A stretch of 64,000 nt of DNA from JACIWG01 sp049969935 (GCA_049969935.1 JBMFNX010000004.1:23905-87904); one strand, 5' to 3'. Positions 1 to 9,244 are shown, counted from the stretch's first letter. The notes: a model not told the origin generated them from the sequence alone. Translations and numbers: made by a program.

Positions 1-1
1 A

Positions 2-535
2 CGACATAAGCTTTTAGAAGAAAGTATAGAAATTGTTTCCTTGTCTGAAAAACTTTTAAGGGGAGAAGATAAAATTATACCTATTTCAAATAGGCTTGTT
101 GCCGAAAATGTGGAGCGATTTGTTTTCCTAGGTTCTGGACCATCATATCCAATAGCATTAGAGGGGGCGTTAAAAATTAAGGAAACATCATATGCTGCAA
201 CAGAGGGACTTCACCTTCTTGAATTCCGACATGGTCCAATGGCAAGTGTTGGTGAAAAGCAGACGTTGGTTATCTCATGCTTTCTTGGAGAACATTATTC
301 TTATCTGAAAAATTTTGTTACAGAGTTTACTGGCAAGCGTGCTGACCTAATATTGATAACTGATTCAAGAGAGTTTGGAGAAAATATTATAGAAATTCCT
401 ACAGAATATAGTGTTGAATGTAAAGCATTACTGTCTATTATTCCAATACAAATTTTAGCCTACTATTATGCAGTAGGTAAAGGAAGAGACCCGGATAGGC
501 CTAGAAACCTTTCCCGTTACATACCAAGGTTTTAG
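2..535 (+). CDS. SIS-domain sugar isomerase, C-terminal part (5' truncated by window edge)
   Basis: The frame is open from the first bases, so this is the 3' part of a longer gene; the first TTG is at 41. The visible part is one SIS phosphosugar-binding domain of the second GlmS type. It has GSGPSYPIALEGALKIKE, then EGLHLLEFRHGP, and ends in a tail of the form GRDPDRPRNLSR, which is typical of glucosamine-6-phosphate synthase isomerase domains and AgaS-like aldose/ketose isomerases. Whether an N-terminal glutaminase domain exists cannot be seen. A sugar kinase follows 2 nt after the stop, so the two are probably co-transcribed and act on a (amino)sugar phosphate. Confidence 0.8.
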   Translation, partial: RHKLLEESIEIVSLSEKLLRGEDKIIPISNRLVAENVERFVFLGSGPSYPIALEGALKIKETSYAATEGLHLLEFRHGPMASVGEKQTLVISCFLGEHYSYLKNFVTEFTGKRADLILITDSREFGENIIEIPTEYSVECKALLSIIPIQILAYYYAVGKGRDPDRPRNLSRYIPRF

Positions 536-537
536 AC

Positions 538-1512
538 ATGATCATACTCTGCATGGATATCGGTAAAACTAAAACGTTGGCAGTCTCTTTAAACGAGAAC
601 GGGAAAGTTTTCGGTAAGTTCATAGCAGGGCCTTCTGGAATGTGGTTGAAGGAAGAGATTATTGTAAAAAATGTTAGAGAGGCTATAGAAGGGTGCCTAA
701 AAATTTCGAACATACAATTAAAGGATGTTAGGTTAATTTCTATAAGCTGGGCTGACCTTGATACGCCAAAGGATTGGGAGAACGCATGGAAGGTTATAGA
801 AAAAGTAGGTATCGAAAAGGATAGGGTTTTGATCGAACATGATGCGGTAGCAGCATACTATGCTATAACTTGGGGTGAACCAGGTGTAGCAGTTATTGGA
901 GGAACAGGGAGCATAGCTTATGGAGTAAACAGGTGTGGTGAAAGGATGAGGTCAAGTGGTTGGGGTTGGCTTATTGGTGACGAGGGAAGCGCCTACTGGA
1001 TAGCGGTCAAAGCGTTAAACGCTGTCTCTAGAGCACATGATGGCAGGGGGAGAGAAACAATCTTATCCAAAATGATTATGGAATACTTTGGAGTAAGGGA
1101 GGAGCTTGAAATACTGCATAAAATTTACAAGGAGCTGGAAGGAGATCCTACAGAAATTTCAAGAATTGCAAAGATTGTTGATAAGGCTGCTTCTTTAGGA
1201 GATAGAGTTGCAATTGAAATATTAGAGGATGCTGGAAGGGAGTTGGCTTCAGCAATATTATGTATTGTCAGAAAGCTTAACATGACAGATGATAGGATAA
1301 TAGTTGGAGGATTAGGTGGAGTTTTCAGGTCAAATACTGTGAGAGAATCTTTTATCAAAGCCATTAGAGAAAATATTCCAAACGCCATTTTAAGGGGACC
1401 ACTTGTAGGTGATCAAGCAATCCTTGGCCCAATAATTATAGCATTTAGAAGACTCGGTTTAACAGTATCAGAAAAAAATGTAAGAGCAGTATTGGATGGG
1501 TTAGGTGAATAA
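538..1512 (+). CDS. BadF/BadG/BcrA/BcrD-family sugar kinase (N-acetylglucosamine kinase-like)
   Basis: 324 aa with an ASKHA fold. Phosphate 1 loop MDIGKTKTLA is at residues 6-15, the central ATP-binding stretch is VIGGTGSIAYG, then SSGWGWLIGDEGSAYWI, and the adenosine motif is IIVGGLGGVF. The combination GWG-LGDEGS is characteristic of the N-acetylglucosamine kinase branch of the BadF ATPase family. The gene starts 2 nt after the SIS-domain gene. The inferred role is phosphorylation of a hexosamine or related sugar before isomerisation. The exact substrate is not shown by sequence. Confidence 0.78.
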   Translation: MIILCMDIGKTKTLAVSLNENGKVFGKFIAGPSGMWLKEEIIVKNVREAIEGCLKISNIQLKDVRLISISWADLDTPKDWENAWKVIEKVGIEKDRVLIEHDAVAAYYAITWGEPGVAVIGGTGSIAYGVNRCGERMRSSGWGWLIGDEGSAYWIAVKALNAVSRAHDGRGRETILSKMIMEYFGVREELEILHKIYKELEGDPTEISRIAKIVDKAASLGDRVAIEILEDAGRELASAILCIVRKLNMTDDRIIVGGLGGVFRSNTVRESFIKAIRENIPNAILRGPLVGDQAILGPIIIAFRRLGLTVSEKNVRAVLDGLGE

Positions 1513-1515
1513 TTT

Positions 1516-2310
1516 TTAGAAGAAGACAGTACCCTTCAGGTATCTTGTTCCAACAATTTTCAGGTACACAAATATTATTGTTAAAGATATTATCTGCAAG
1601 ATAGAAGCTTCTGCTGCAACAAAACCGAGCATACCAGCATGTGATATGTCATCGAACACTTTCACTGGTGCGGTTAAGATGCCTGTTGGACCAGCTAGAA
1701 GGAAGGCTGTTATAAACTCGTTAAATGAGAGCACGAAGGTTAAGAGTATACCGGAGGTTATACCTGGACCTATAAGTGGTAGAACAATATAGATAAACCT
1801 CTTTAAACCTGTAGCACCTAAACATGCTGCCGCCTCCTCGTAGGAAACTTCCAATCTTCTAAAGGCAACTATAGAAGATAATAACATCATGGGAAGAAAT
1901 CCTGTAGTATATGTTACAATAAATCCCAGTATACTTAAACACTGCTTGTATATTAGGTAAAAGGACAGTATAAGCGATAGAGCGTATGCAATTCCTGGAA
2001 CATACCATACACCAATTAAAGTAAGAAGTATTGGCCTCTTACCTCTAAACTCGTATCTTGTTAAAGAGTATGCGGCAGGTATTGCTATGAGCAGATCCAG
2101 TACAACAGTTGCCAGTGAAAGTTGAAGGCTTAACCAGACCCTAGGCCAGAAGACTCCTGCCATACTGAAATAGTTTGATAAACTAAGCTGACCCTCTGGA
2201 GACCAAAGTGAACGCCAGAAGGAGACCATAAAGGGAATAAAAATTAGTATTGATACAAAGATTATGTAAATATATGATATTATAGTTGAAAATTCAACCT
2301 TTTCCCTCAA
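1516..2310 (-). CDS. ABC transporter permease (PotC/MalG-type)
   Basis: 264 aa, about six membrane segments, with the cytoplasmic EAA loop EEAAACLGATGLKRFIYIVL (residue G at the expected place) that docks on the ATPase. The start overlaps the upstream permease stop by 4 nt, which indicates translational coupling. It is the last gene of a minus-strand importer operon and converges on the sugar-kinase gene, whose stop is 3 bp away. It belongs to the binding-protein-dependent inner-membrane component family; substrate unknown. Confidence 0.87.
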   Translation of the reverse strand: MREKVEFSTIISYIYIIFVSILIFIPFMVSFWRSLWSPEGQLSLSNYFSMAGVFWPRVWLSLQLSLATVVLDLLIAIPAAYSLTRYEFRGKRPILLTLIGVWYVPGIAYALSLILSFYLIYKQCLSILGFIVTYTTGFLPMMLLSSIVAFRRLEVSYEEAAACLGATGLKRFIYIVLPLIGPGITSGILLTFVLSFNEFITAFLLAGPTGILTAPVKVFDDISHAGMLGFVAAEASILQIISLTIIFVYLKIVGTRYLKGTVFF

Positions 2311-3146
2311 ATCAGTACACCTCTAGAAACTTTAAGTGAAATGAACGTGAATATTAGTGATATAATTACTAGGGCTGAAGCGAGCGCGGCTGCGAGACCA
2401 TAGTTCATCATCAAAAGGCCTACCATGCGAATCTGTATAGATAGAACTCTTTGGCCTACCACAACACCGCCCATCAAATATGGTATAGCGTATGCGCCAA
2501 TATTCCATCCGAAGGCCATAAACCATCCACCCATAAGACCCGGCAAGCTCAATGGAAGCAAAATATGCATGAACCTTCTAAACCGGTCTGCTCCAAGACA
2601 GCTTGAAGCCTCCTCTAAGACAGGGTCTATTTGGCTTATGTTTATACCCATCTGTAGGACAGCGAATGGTAGAGTGTATATTGCGAGAGCCAATGCGGCG
2701 GTTACTGGAGTATAGAGTATGGCAAAAGGGGATATGCCGATTGACTCGAGGAAGGATGAGAAGGGGCCCTTTGGTAGAAAAAGCCACCAGAAGCCGTATG
2801 CTATGTAAAGTTCTCCAAGCAATGGAACCATCAAAATTGACCTAAAAAAGTCTGAAAGAAACCTTACCTTTCTAAGCAGCAGGTAGGCATATGGGTAGCC
2901 TACAATAACATCCAATGTTGCAGAGAAGGCGGCCAACATAAGTGTATTCCTGAAGTCTGGAATATAGTTGGTTGTTATCTTAACATAGTTTTCTAAAGTG
3001 AATATTGGTTGGAAGAAGTAGCTTGAACCCTTTGTGAAGCTAACATAGAATAGTAGTATGAATGGTATAATAAAGAATAGGACTGCAAATGTTAAGGCTG
3101 GAATAATAAATATTATTGGCTTAATTTTTTCAAAATATTCGTTCAT
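2307..3146 (-). CDS. ABC transporter permease (PotB-type)
   Basis: 279 aa, about six membrane helices, first helix at residues 10-33. The EAA loop reads EEASSCLGADRFRRFMHIL followed by LPLSLPGL. This is the partner of the downstream permease; the two would form the heterodimeric channel of the importer. It lies 34 nt after the binding-protein gene. Family resemblance is to spermidine/putrescine, iron and sulfate-type permeases rather than to the longer MalF type, because no large extra loop is present. Confidence 0.87.
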   Translation of the reverse strand: MNEYFEKIKPIIFIIPALTFAVLFFIIPFILLFYVSFTKGSSYFFQPIFTLENYVKITTNYIPDFRNTLMLAAFSATLDVIVGYPYAYLLLRKVRFLSDFFRSILMVPLLGELYIAYGFWWLFLPKGPFSSFLESIGISPFAILYTPVTAALALAIYTLPFAVLQMGINISQIDPVLEEASSCLGADRFRRFMHILLPLSLPGLMGGWFMAFGWNIGAYAIPYLMGGVVVGQRVLSIQIRMVGLLMMNYGLAAALASALVIISLIFTFISLKVSRGVLI

Positions 3147-3180
3147 AATATTCTACCAAAAAATTTTTAGGAGCCAGAAG

Positions 3181-4494
3181 CTATCCACCTATAAGCTTCT
3201 GGTAGTATGAGACCCATTCTTCAGCATGCGCGTTAATGTATTCCCAGTCCAGAATCTGCATAGATGGGTAAATGTATTTCTTGTACTGGTCTAGTGTTGG
3301 GAAAACCTTGTAAAAGTTTTCTTTTCCACCCCACCAGTCTGGTATAAACTGTTCATAGTATGGGCCAAGCGGGCCTTCGATCATTCCAGCCCAAAGCTTC
3401 TTCGCTTCAGTTGGATTAAGTTCCTTAAAGCCTGGAGAATTGATGTCTGGGAACTGGAACTCTTTGCTCAGAAGCCAGTCAACATATATTTGGGCTAATA
3501 CTGGATGCTGAGCCTTTTTAGGTATCCATGCAACACCAGGCAAGTTTGGCATGAACGGTTCAAGAAGCTTGGGACCAAGCCACTTGTTTCCAGCAGCCTG
3601 CTCCATTTCATAGCTGCAACACCAGTATGATGTTATCCATGTAACATTCTTTTCAGACAATTCAATTATTTCCGCCTCATCACTTGTATACTTTAATACA
3701 TTTGGATGAATGTTTTTTGCAACCCATTCTATTGCCTTCTTCATTTGCTCAGGATTCTTGTAATCGTATCCCAATGCTGTTGCAACAGTAGCCAAGAAGG
3801 CCCAGAAACCGTTATCTGAAAGAGACCATAAGGTGATTTTACCCTTAAGCCTGGGGTCTGCAAGATCAAGCCAGCTCTTAACAAAACCAGTCTTTTCTAG
3901 ATTAAATACTGGTGTAACCATCGCATGCTGCTGGAACTGAACACCATATGGTGCAAATATGAAGACTGGGTCTACAAAGGCCAGGTTCGGGACAAGCGGC
4001 GAAGGCAGGAACGGTTCAGCAACATCCTTTGCCTTTGCCTCTTCAAAGAAGTTTATTTCTATATGCATCACATCATATGGTGCCGGCAGTCCCGCTTGGT
4101 AGGCAGAGTAAAGTTGGTACATGAAGCCACCCTTAGCCTCCTGTGTGCCAACAAACTTTACTTCAATATCGACACCATACTTGTTTTTCACATAGCTCTT
4201 GAACGATGGTATAAAATATGTGTCCACAAGGCCCCAGTAGGTCCAGTCCGCGATCGTTATAGAACCCTCCTTCTTTATTTCATCAACGATTTCTTCATAT
4301 GACATGTACTTGTTTAATATTGGAACCCAGACTTTACCCTCATAAGGCCAAGGCTGAGGCTTTCCTGAAGTTTGTGTCACAGTCTTGGTTACAGTTGTTA
4401 CGCCAGCCGCTGGTGCCGTAAGAAGGTAGATTGTGCTTCCAAGAAATATTAAGGCCAAAACTGTTGAGACAAGAAACATGCTTTTCCAATTCAT
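3181..4494 (-). CDS. ABC transporter extracellular solute-binding protein (PotD-like)
   Basis: About 437 aa from ATG 4494, which I prefer to TTG 4509 because GGTGA ends 5 nt before the ATG. A hydrophobic N-terminal segment (MFLVSTVLALIFLGSTIYLL) is followed by a Thr/Val-rich linker, so the protein is probably membrane-anchored outside the cell. The body looks like periplasmic binding protein type 2: GSITIADWTYWGL near the N-terminus, the YDVMHIE strand, YGVQFQQHAMVTPVFN and a LADPRLKGKITL hinge. The last two motifs resemble polyamine/iron-binding proteins. Substrate unresolved. Confidence 0.85.
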   Translation of the reverse strand: MNWKSMFLVSTVLALIFLGSTIYLLTAPAAGVTTVTKTVTQTSGKPQPWPYEGKVWVPILNKYMSYEEIVDEIKKEGSITIADWTYWGLVDTYFIPSFKSYVKNKYGVDIEVKFVGTQEAKGGFMYQLYSAYQAGLPAPYDVMHIEINFFEEAKAKDVAEPFLPSPLVPNLAFVDPVFIFAPYGVQFQQHAMVTPVFNLEKTGFVKSWLDLADPRLKGKITLWSLSDNGFWAFLATVATALGYDYKNPEQMKKAIEWVAKNIHPNVLKYTSDEAEIIELSEKNVTWITSYWCCSYEMEQAAGNKWLGPKLLEPFMPNLPGVAWIPKKAQHPVLAQIYVDWLLSKEFQFPDINSPGFKELNPTEAKKLWAGMIEGPLGPYYEQFIPDWWGGKENFYKVFPTLDQYKKYIYPSMQILDWEYINAHAEEWVSYYQKLIGG

Positions 4495-4525
4495 GATATT
4501 CACCGTCAAAGAATATTAAAGAGCA

Positions 4526-4536
4526 TATTATTTAAA
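4526..4536 (-). promoter_or_regulatory. TATA-box promoter of the binding-protein gene
   Basis: On the minus strand the sequence reads TTTAAATAATA, 32-42 nt before ATG 4494. This is the right distance for a short leader holding the GGTGA ribosome site. It suggests the binding-protein and two permease genes have their own promoter inside the cluster, which would allow higher expression than the ATPase. Confidence 0.5.
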
Positions 4537-4624
4537 TTTTTTCTTGCCGCGGAAACTTATTATAAAAAATTGAGAAATTATAATTTTATAATATACATTT
4601 TGCATAAAATTTTTATAAAAAGGT

Positions 4625-5698
4625 TTAGGCCTTTTTAATGATCGTGAATCGTCTTATATGGAATTTTCTTGAGCCTACCGCGTCAACCATTTTAAACCTG
4701 TCAGGGCCATAGAGGTCGACCTTAAGAAGTCTATTCCCGAGGCTTATCATTAAACGAGTATTTGTTCCAAGGAATGTAGAACGTTCAATCTTTGCCTCGA
4801 AAACATTATCCTTATCTTTAGGATCTTCTATAACTTCTATATCTTCCGGCCTTATGCTTAAAATTATGCTATCATTAACCTCGTATTCTTGAACATTGGG
4901 CATGGGATCGGATACAAGGGAGAGGTCTTGGACATTAATCTTCAACCTATTTCCTGTAACTTCAGCAATTGTTCCCTCGAGGAAATTGGATGTTCCAATA
5001 AAGTCTGCTACAAAGTCTGATTGAGGGTTTAGATATAGTTCTAAGGGTGTTCCAACCTGCTGAACCCGTCCATGATTCATGACATAAACTTTGTCCGATA
5101 TCGCGAAGGCTTCAGCCTGATCGTGTGTGACATAAATTGCAGTCTTGCCAGTCTCCTTCTGGATGCGTCTAATCTCATATTTTAGATCATCTCTTAATTT
5201 TGCATCCAGATGGCCTAAGGGTTCATCGAAAAGTAGAACTTCAGGGTCTGTAGCCAGAACTCTTGCAATATCAATACGCTGTACTTGGCCACCGCTAAGC
5301 TGTGAGGGCATCCTCTCCTCGAAGCCTTCCATATGTACAAGTTTGAGAACCTCCTTAACCCTTGTATCAATCTCATTTTTTGGAAACTTTCTCATTTTAA
5401 GTCCGAAGGCAACATTCTTGTAAACGTTCATGTGTGGGAAAAGTGCGACCTTTTGGAAAACGAAGCCGATGCTCCTCTTGTGGGGGGGCACGTTTGTTAC
5501 ATCCTTTTCACCAAAGTATACTTTTCCAGTATCAGGCTTAACCAGGCCAGAAATTATTCTTAACGTTGTAGTTTTACCGCATCCACTTGGACCAAGTAGT
5601 GTCACAAGCTCTTTATCTTTTGCTTCAATGTTCACATGATCGACGGCCAAAAAATCTCCAAAACGTTTAGATATGTCGACAGCCCTAACACTGACCAT
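4625..5698 (-). CDS. ABC transporter ATP-binding protein (PotA/MalK-type)
   Basis: 357 aa with all nucleotide-binding motifs: Walker A GPSGCGKTT, Q-loop FQKVALFPHMNVYKN, signature LSGGQVQR, Walker B VLLFDEPLGHLDAKLRDDL and switch His in IYVTHDQAEA. A C-terminal TOBE/MOP-like region of about 120 aa (IRPEDIEVIED) marks the CUT1/spermidine/iron importer branch. It energises the two permeases encoded downstream. A minus-strand TTATAAG at about 5722-5728, about 24-30 nt before the ATG, could give it its own leaderless promoter. Confidence 0.88.
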   Translation of the reverse strand: MVSVRAVDISKRFGDFLAVDHVNIEAKDKELVTLLGPSGCGKTTTLRIISGLVKPDTGKVYFGEKDVTNVPPHKRSIGFVFQKVALFPHMNVYKNVAFGLKMRKFPKNEIDTRVKEVLKLVHMEGFEERMPSQLSGGQVQRIDIARVLATDPEVLLFDEPLGHLDAKLRDDLKYEIRRIQKETGKTAIYVTHDQAEAFAISDKVYVMNHGRVQQVGTPLELYLNPQSDFVADFIGTSNFLEGTIAEVTGNRLKINVQDLSLVSDPMPNVQEYEVNDSIILSIRPEDIEVIEDPKDKDNVFEAKIERSTFLGTNTRLMISLGNRLLKVDLYGPDRFKMVDAVGSRKFHIRRFTIIKKA

Positions 5699-5743
5699 AC
5701 ATTCTATTTTCAGGTAAACATCTTATAAGTTTTAAGTACTATA

Positions 5744-6955
5744 TTAGCTTATGCTTGAAATTAGTTTAGTAAACTCCTTTTCAGACACTCTCTTCTCCAG
5801 ATACCATGCAAGATACTTTGAAAACGTTTCATAGAATTTGTTTGAAAATTTTTCGTTGAAACAGTTTTTGTAGCTATTGTAAAATATCTTTTCCTCAAAA
5901 TCCAATATATTACTTTCGAAAATTTTTGATGAACCTTTAATCGGGGGAAAGAATCCGGTTTCAATTAACCCTTTCAGGAAATTGGGCTCATATAGTTCCT
6001 CTAAAAATTTTATCGATAAGTGAACATTCTTTGAACTTTTGCATATTCCGAAAGCCATAAGGTAGCCAACCGAATTTGAGGACATTGAATTCGATGGAAT
6101 CGGAGCGATTCCAATGTTTTCCATCCCACGATTGGATAGGGTGTGTACTGCGTAATTCCATTGTATCATGATAGGAAACCTTTCTGCAATAAATTCGTCA
6201 TCTAATACAGAAGATTCAAGATAAATGACTTCAGGGGGAGAAATTTTTTCTTTCATCAAAAAAGAATAGGTGTCTAGGAGACTTTCTATTGTTTCATTAG
6301 ACAAAAATTTTATGGTCGAATTTGTTGCAAGAGTCTGGCCGCCAAGGTTTTCATAAAGTGATTGAAATACTAGAGAAGAATGTCTTCCTTCAAGAGAGTA
6401 GATGGCGAGACCGTATTCGGTTGGAGAATTTGGATTACATGCTTTTGAAAAATTTTTTGCAATTAGAATTAGTTGGTTAAAAGATTTCGGTGGTTCAATA
6501 ATATAGTTTTTGTTATATACAAGGATTGGGAATGAGGTGTGGAATGGTAGAGCGTAAAGGCTTCCATTGCTATAGAAGGTGCGTACGGCTTTTTCATAAA
6601 ATTGTTCAGTTAAACTAAGATTTAATGGTAGAAGATATGGTAAGATTTCTTTAAAATTAAAGTTTGTGACAACAATCATGTCTATTGAAGAATTTTTTGA
6701 TGATAAAATAGTTGGAAGAATAGATTCTTTATCAAAATCTATTACATTAACATAGAAGCCCATTTTTTGGAAACTAGGATTCCATCTTTCAATCAGATTC
6801 TTGAAGGCGATAGCGTCTGGAGCAAGATAATGTGATAGAAAAACAACATTAATTTCATTAGCTGGTTTAACATGATATTGATTATATAATAGAGGGAGTG
6901 TGATTATAGAAAGCAATAGTATGGATATGATTATAGCCAACCTTCTTGAACGCAT
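5744..6955 (-). CDS. ABC transporter solute-binding protein, family 1 (second binding protein of the cluster)
   Basis: 403 aa with an N-terminal hydrophobic anchor (residues 7-23) and a type-1 solute-binding architecture: VVFLSHYLAPDAIAFKNLIERWNP near the N-terminus, YALPFHTSFPILVYNKNY (typical of MalE-like sugar-binding proteins) and the C-terminal AFGICKSSKNVHLSIKFLEELY. It is unrelated at sequence level to the PotD-like binding protein 1.2 kb further along, so one ATPase/permease set has two candidate receptors. It could be sugar-specific, which would fit the neighbouring hexosamine genes. Confidence 0.75.
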   Translation of the reverse strand: MRSRRLAIIISILLLSIITLPLLYNQYHVKPANEINVVFLSHYLAPDAIAFKNLIERWNPSFQKMGFYVNVIDFDKESILPTILSSKNSSIDMIVVTNFNFKEILPYLLPLNLSLTEQFYEKAVRTFYSNGSLYALPFHTSFPILVYNKNYIIEPPKSFNQLILIAKNFSKACNPNSPTEYGLAIYSLEGRHSSLVFQSLYENLGGQTLATNSTIKFLSNETIESLLDTYSFLMKEKISPPEVIYLESSVLDDEFIAERFPIMIQWNYAVHTLSNRGMENIGIAPIPSNSMSSNSVGYLMAFGICKSSKNVHLSIKFLEELYEPNFLKGLIETGFFPPIKGSSKIFESNILDFEEKIFYNSYKNCFNEKFSNKFYETFSKYLAWYLEKRVSEKEFTKLISSIS

Positions 6956-7022
6956 TAAGCATACATGTTACTGAATTGGATATAAGGTTTAAAAATTAAA
7001 AATGATAGAGGAGTAGGCTACG

Positions 7023-7277
7023 ATGATGATAAAAATGGTGACCGTCAAATTTGAGAAGATAAAGGATAAGGTTGAGGAATTTAATGCATTCGTTAAAGAG
7101 AAGAAAAATATTGAGGGAAAGGTTGACGGTGATACAATAGTGTTTGAAAACATTGATAGAGACGATTTAAGGCTTCTCTTAAAAAAGTTTCTTCACAGGA
7201 TCGATGGAGACGATTTTAGAGTGGTATCTAAAGTAGGCGTTCTGACCGTGGTGGAGAAAAGGAAGTTTAAAATGTAG
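7023..7277 (+). CDS. Small basic protein resembling ribosomal protein eL22
   Basis: 84 aa. The order of motifs matches eukaryotic eL22: an F..FVKEK helix followed by an EGK turn and a short strand, then LRLLLKKFLHRI and DDFRVVSKVGVL, closing on a KRKF strand. Eukaryotic eL22 has FEQFLQERIKVNGK, then [20 protein letters not shown] and ELRYFQ. The insertion between strands in eukaryotes is missing here. The match is by eye, not by search. It sits just upstream of argS with its own start at ATG 7023. Alternative: an unrelated small RNA-binding or unknown protein. Confidence 0.45.
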   Translation: MMIKMVTVKFEKIKDKVEEFNAFVKEKKNIEGKVDGDTIVFENIDRDDLRLLLKKFLHRIDGDDFRVVSKVGVLTVVEKRKFKM

Positions 7278-7281
7278 GAGT

Positions 7282-7297
7282 TAGCTTTTTAAAGCTA
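7282..7297 (+). promoter_or_regulatory. TATA-centred inverted repeat before argS
   Basis: TAGCTTT-TT-AAAGCTA is a perfect inverted repeat with a 2-nt centre. Its middle is about 31 nt before the argS ATG at 7321, the expected TATA position for a leaderless or near-leaderless mRNA. It may be simply the promoter, or a promoter overlapped by an operator. Confidence 0.45.
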
Positions 7298-7320
7298 GTA
7301 GGCATATAAAAGGGAAAGAT

Positions 7321-9219
7321 ATGCCGTTTAAGATTCTTAAAGAAGAAGTGAAATCGCTAATAGAGAAGGCGTTAAAAGAGCTAGGGTATCCTTTAGTTGA
7401 ATTTCTTGTTCAAGAGCCTCCATCACTTGAGTATGGTGAACTTTCATCTAATGTCGCGTTCGAGGTAGGGAGGAAAGTTAAAAGAGACCCTATTGAGGTA
7501 GCATTAAAAATTTCTTCAAAAATTATGGAGTTTGAGAGGAAAACTGTTAAACAGGTTTCAGTAGCTGGACCAGGTTACCTAAACTTTAGTGTGGATAGAA
7601 TAAAGTATTTTGGGGAAACAATAAATCATCTACTACAAGAAAGGCCTGGATATGTTGATGTAGGTAAAGGTATTAGGGTTATAGTTGAGCATACGAGTGT
7701 TAACCCAAACAAGGCTCTACATATAGGGCATCTGAGAAATGTTGTTATAGGCGACATTGTTCACCGTCTACTAAAATATACTAATCATGAAGTTATAGTT
7801 TTAAATTATATTGACGATTCTGGAGCACAGGTTGCCGACATAATTGTGGGATTCAAGTTCCTCGGCTTCCCCGATAGACCAGGGGAAGACAGTATAAAAT
7901 TTGACCAATACTGTGGAGACCATGTTTACGTTAAAGTTAACCAAATTTACGCACAAAATCCTCAGACAGAAAACTATAGAAGAATCGTTTTAAAGGAAAT
8001 GGAGAACCCTAGTTCAGAAATATACAAGTTTGCAAAAGATATTATAGAAAAGGTTCTAATTGAACAGCTAAAGACATGCTCAGAAATTGGAGCATACTAT
8101 GATTGCCTAAACTTTGAATCCCATATCATGTTCTCTAATACTTGGAAAAACATTTTCGAACAGTTAAAGGAAAAAAAATTAATTTCATATTGTAGTGAAG
8201 GAAAGAATGTAGGATGCTGGGTGTATAGGGACGAAAGTGGACAGGAGAAGGTTATTATAAGAAGCGATGGGACAGCCACATACATTGCAAAGGACATACT
8301 TTATGCTGCATGGAAACTTGGACTCGTTGAAGACTTCTTCAAGTACGAGAAATTTATTGTTCAAAAAAATGGTAAAATTTTGTGGAGGACAACACTTTCT
8401 GAAGGTGAAAAAGAACATCCAATATTCAATAACGCTGAGGTAGCTATAAACGTTATCGACATTAGACAAGCTTGGCTACAGAACATAATTTCAGAAATAT
8501 TGAAAAAGTTTGTTGGCAGAGAGTCAAATAAAAGGTACATTCATTTAGGTTACGAGGTTGTATCCTTAAGCAAGGATACGGCTAAGGAAATAGGTGTTGA
8601 GGTTAGCGATAAAGAGTTCGTTCACATGTCAGGTAGAAGTGGAATGTACATTAACGCTGACACAGTCCTAGAAAAGCTTTTCAAACTCTCTTACGAGGAG
8701 ACAAAGAAAAGAAATCCTGACGCTGACGAGAAATGGTTGAATGAGGTAGCTCATTCTATAGCGGTTTCTGCAATAAGATACAGTTTGATAAGACAGGATC
8801 TTGGAAAGATACTTGTTTTTGACTTGAAGGAAGCCCTAAAATTGGAGGGTGACACAGGACCATATCTACAGTACACGTATGCTAGAGCATATAATATTAT
8901 AGAAAAGTATGGTAGGATTCCAGAAAAAGTGAAAGTCTTTGATAAGCTTAATGAGGATGAAGAGTATGTCCTTTTGATTGAACTGTCAAAGATTAGGGAG
9001 AAGGTGGAGGAGGCGGCTATAAAATTGCAGCCGAATAAGATTGCAGAATACGCTCACAAACTTTGCTTATATTTTAACACATTTTATGAAAAACATCAAG
9101 TATTGCATGAGAAAGATGAATCTAAAAGGGAGCAGAGGATACTGCTCGTATATTCCTTTACAAGAGCATTGAAAACATTAATGGACATACTTGGAATAGA
9201 AGCACACAAAAGAATATAA
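7321..9219 (+). CDS. argS: Arginyl-tRNA synthetase
   Basis: 632 aa, class I synthetase that charges tRNA-Arg in the cytoplasm. The N-terminal Add1 domain (residues 1-110) carries GPGYLNF. The HIGH motif is HIGH at residues 134-137 within VNPNKALHIGHLRN, followed by YIDDSGAQVAD. The KMSKS counterpart is the archaeal form HMSGRSGMYINAD. The C-terminal DALR anticodon-binding domain contains GDTGPYLQYTYARAYNI. Length is normal for the family. It stands alone with a promoter just upstream. Confidence 0.97.
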   Translation: MPFKILKEEVKSLIEKALKELGYPLVEFLVQEPPSLEYGELSSNVAFEVGRKVKRDPIEVALKISSKIMEFERKTVKQVSVAGPGYLNFSVDRIKYFGETINHLLQERPGYVDVGKGIRVIVEHTSVNPNKALHIGHLRNVVIGDIVHRLLKYTNHEVIVLNYIDDSGAQVADIIVGFKFLGFPDRPGEDSIKFDQYCGDHVYVKVNQIYAQNPQTENYRRIVLKEMENPSSEIYKFAKDIIEKVLIEQLKTCSEIGAYYDCLNFESHIMFSNTWKNIFEQLKEKKLISYCSEGKNVGCWVYRDESGQEKVIIRSDGTATYIAKDILYAAWKLGLVEDFFKYEKFIVQKNGKILWRTTLSEGEKEHPIFNNAEVAINVIDIRQAWLQNIISEILKKFVGRESNKRYIHLGYEVVSLSKDTAKEIGVEVSDKEFVHMSGRSGMYINADTVLEKLFKLSYEETKKRNPDADEKWLNEVAHSIAVSAIRYSLIRQDLGKILVFDLKEALKLEGDTGPYLQYTYARAYNIIEKYGRIPEKVKVFDKLNEDEEYVLLIELSKIREKVEEAAIKLQPNKIAEYAHKLCLYFNTFYEKHQVLHEKDESKREQRILLVYSFTRALKTLMDILGIEAHKRI

Positions 9220-9244
9220 TCGTGCACTATACTAAAGCTTATAT

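Noticed and set aside
2..535. Full glucosamine-6-phosphate synthase (GlmS)
   Set aside because: Only one SIS domain is visible and the gene is cut by the edge, so the glutaminase domain cannot be claimed.
7023..7277. Ribosomal protein eL38
   Set aside because: The length is similar, but the basic pattern and the F..F..E plus FRVV motifs fit eL22 better.
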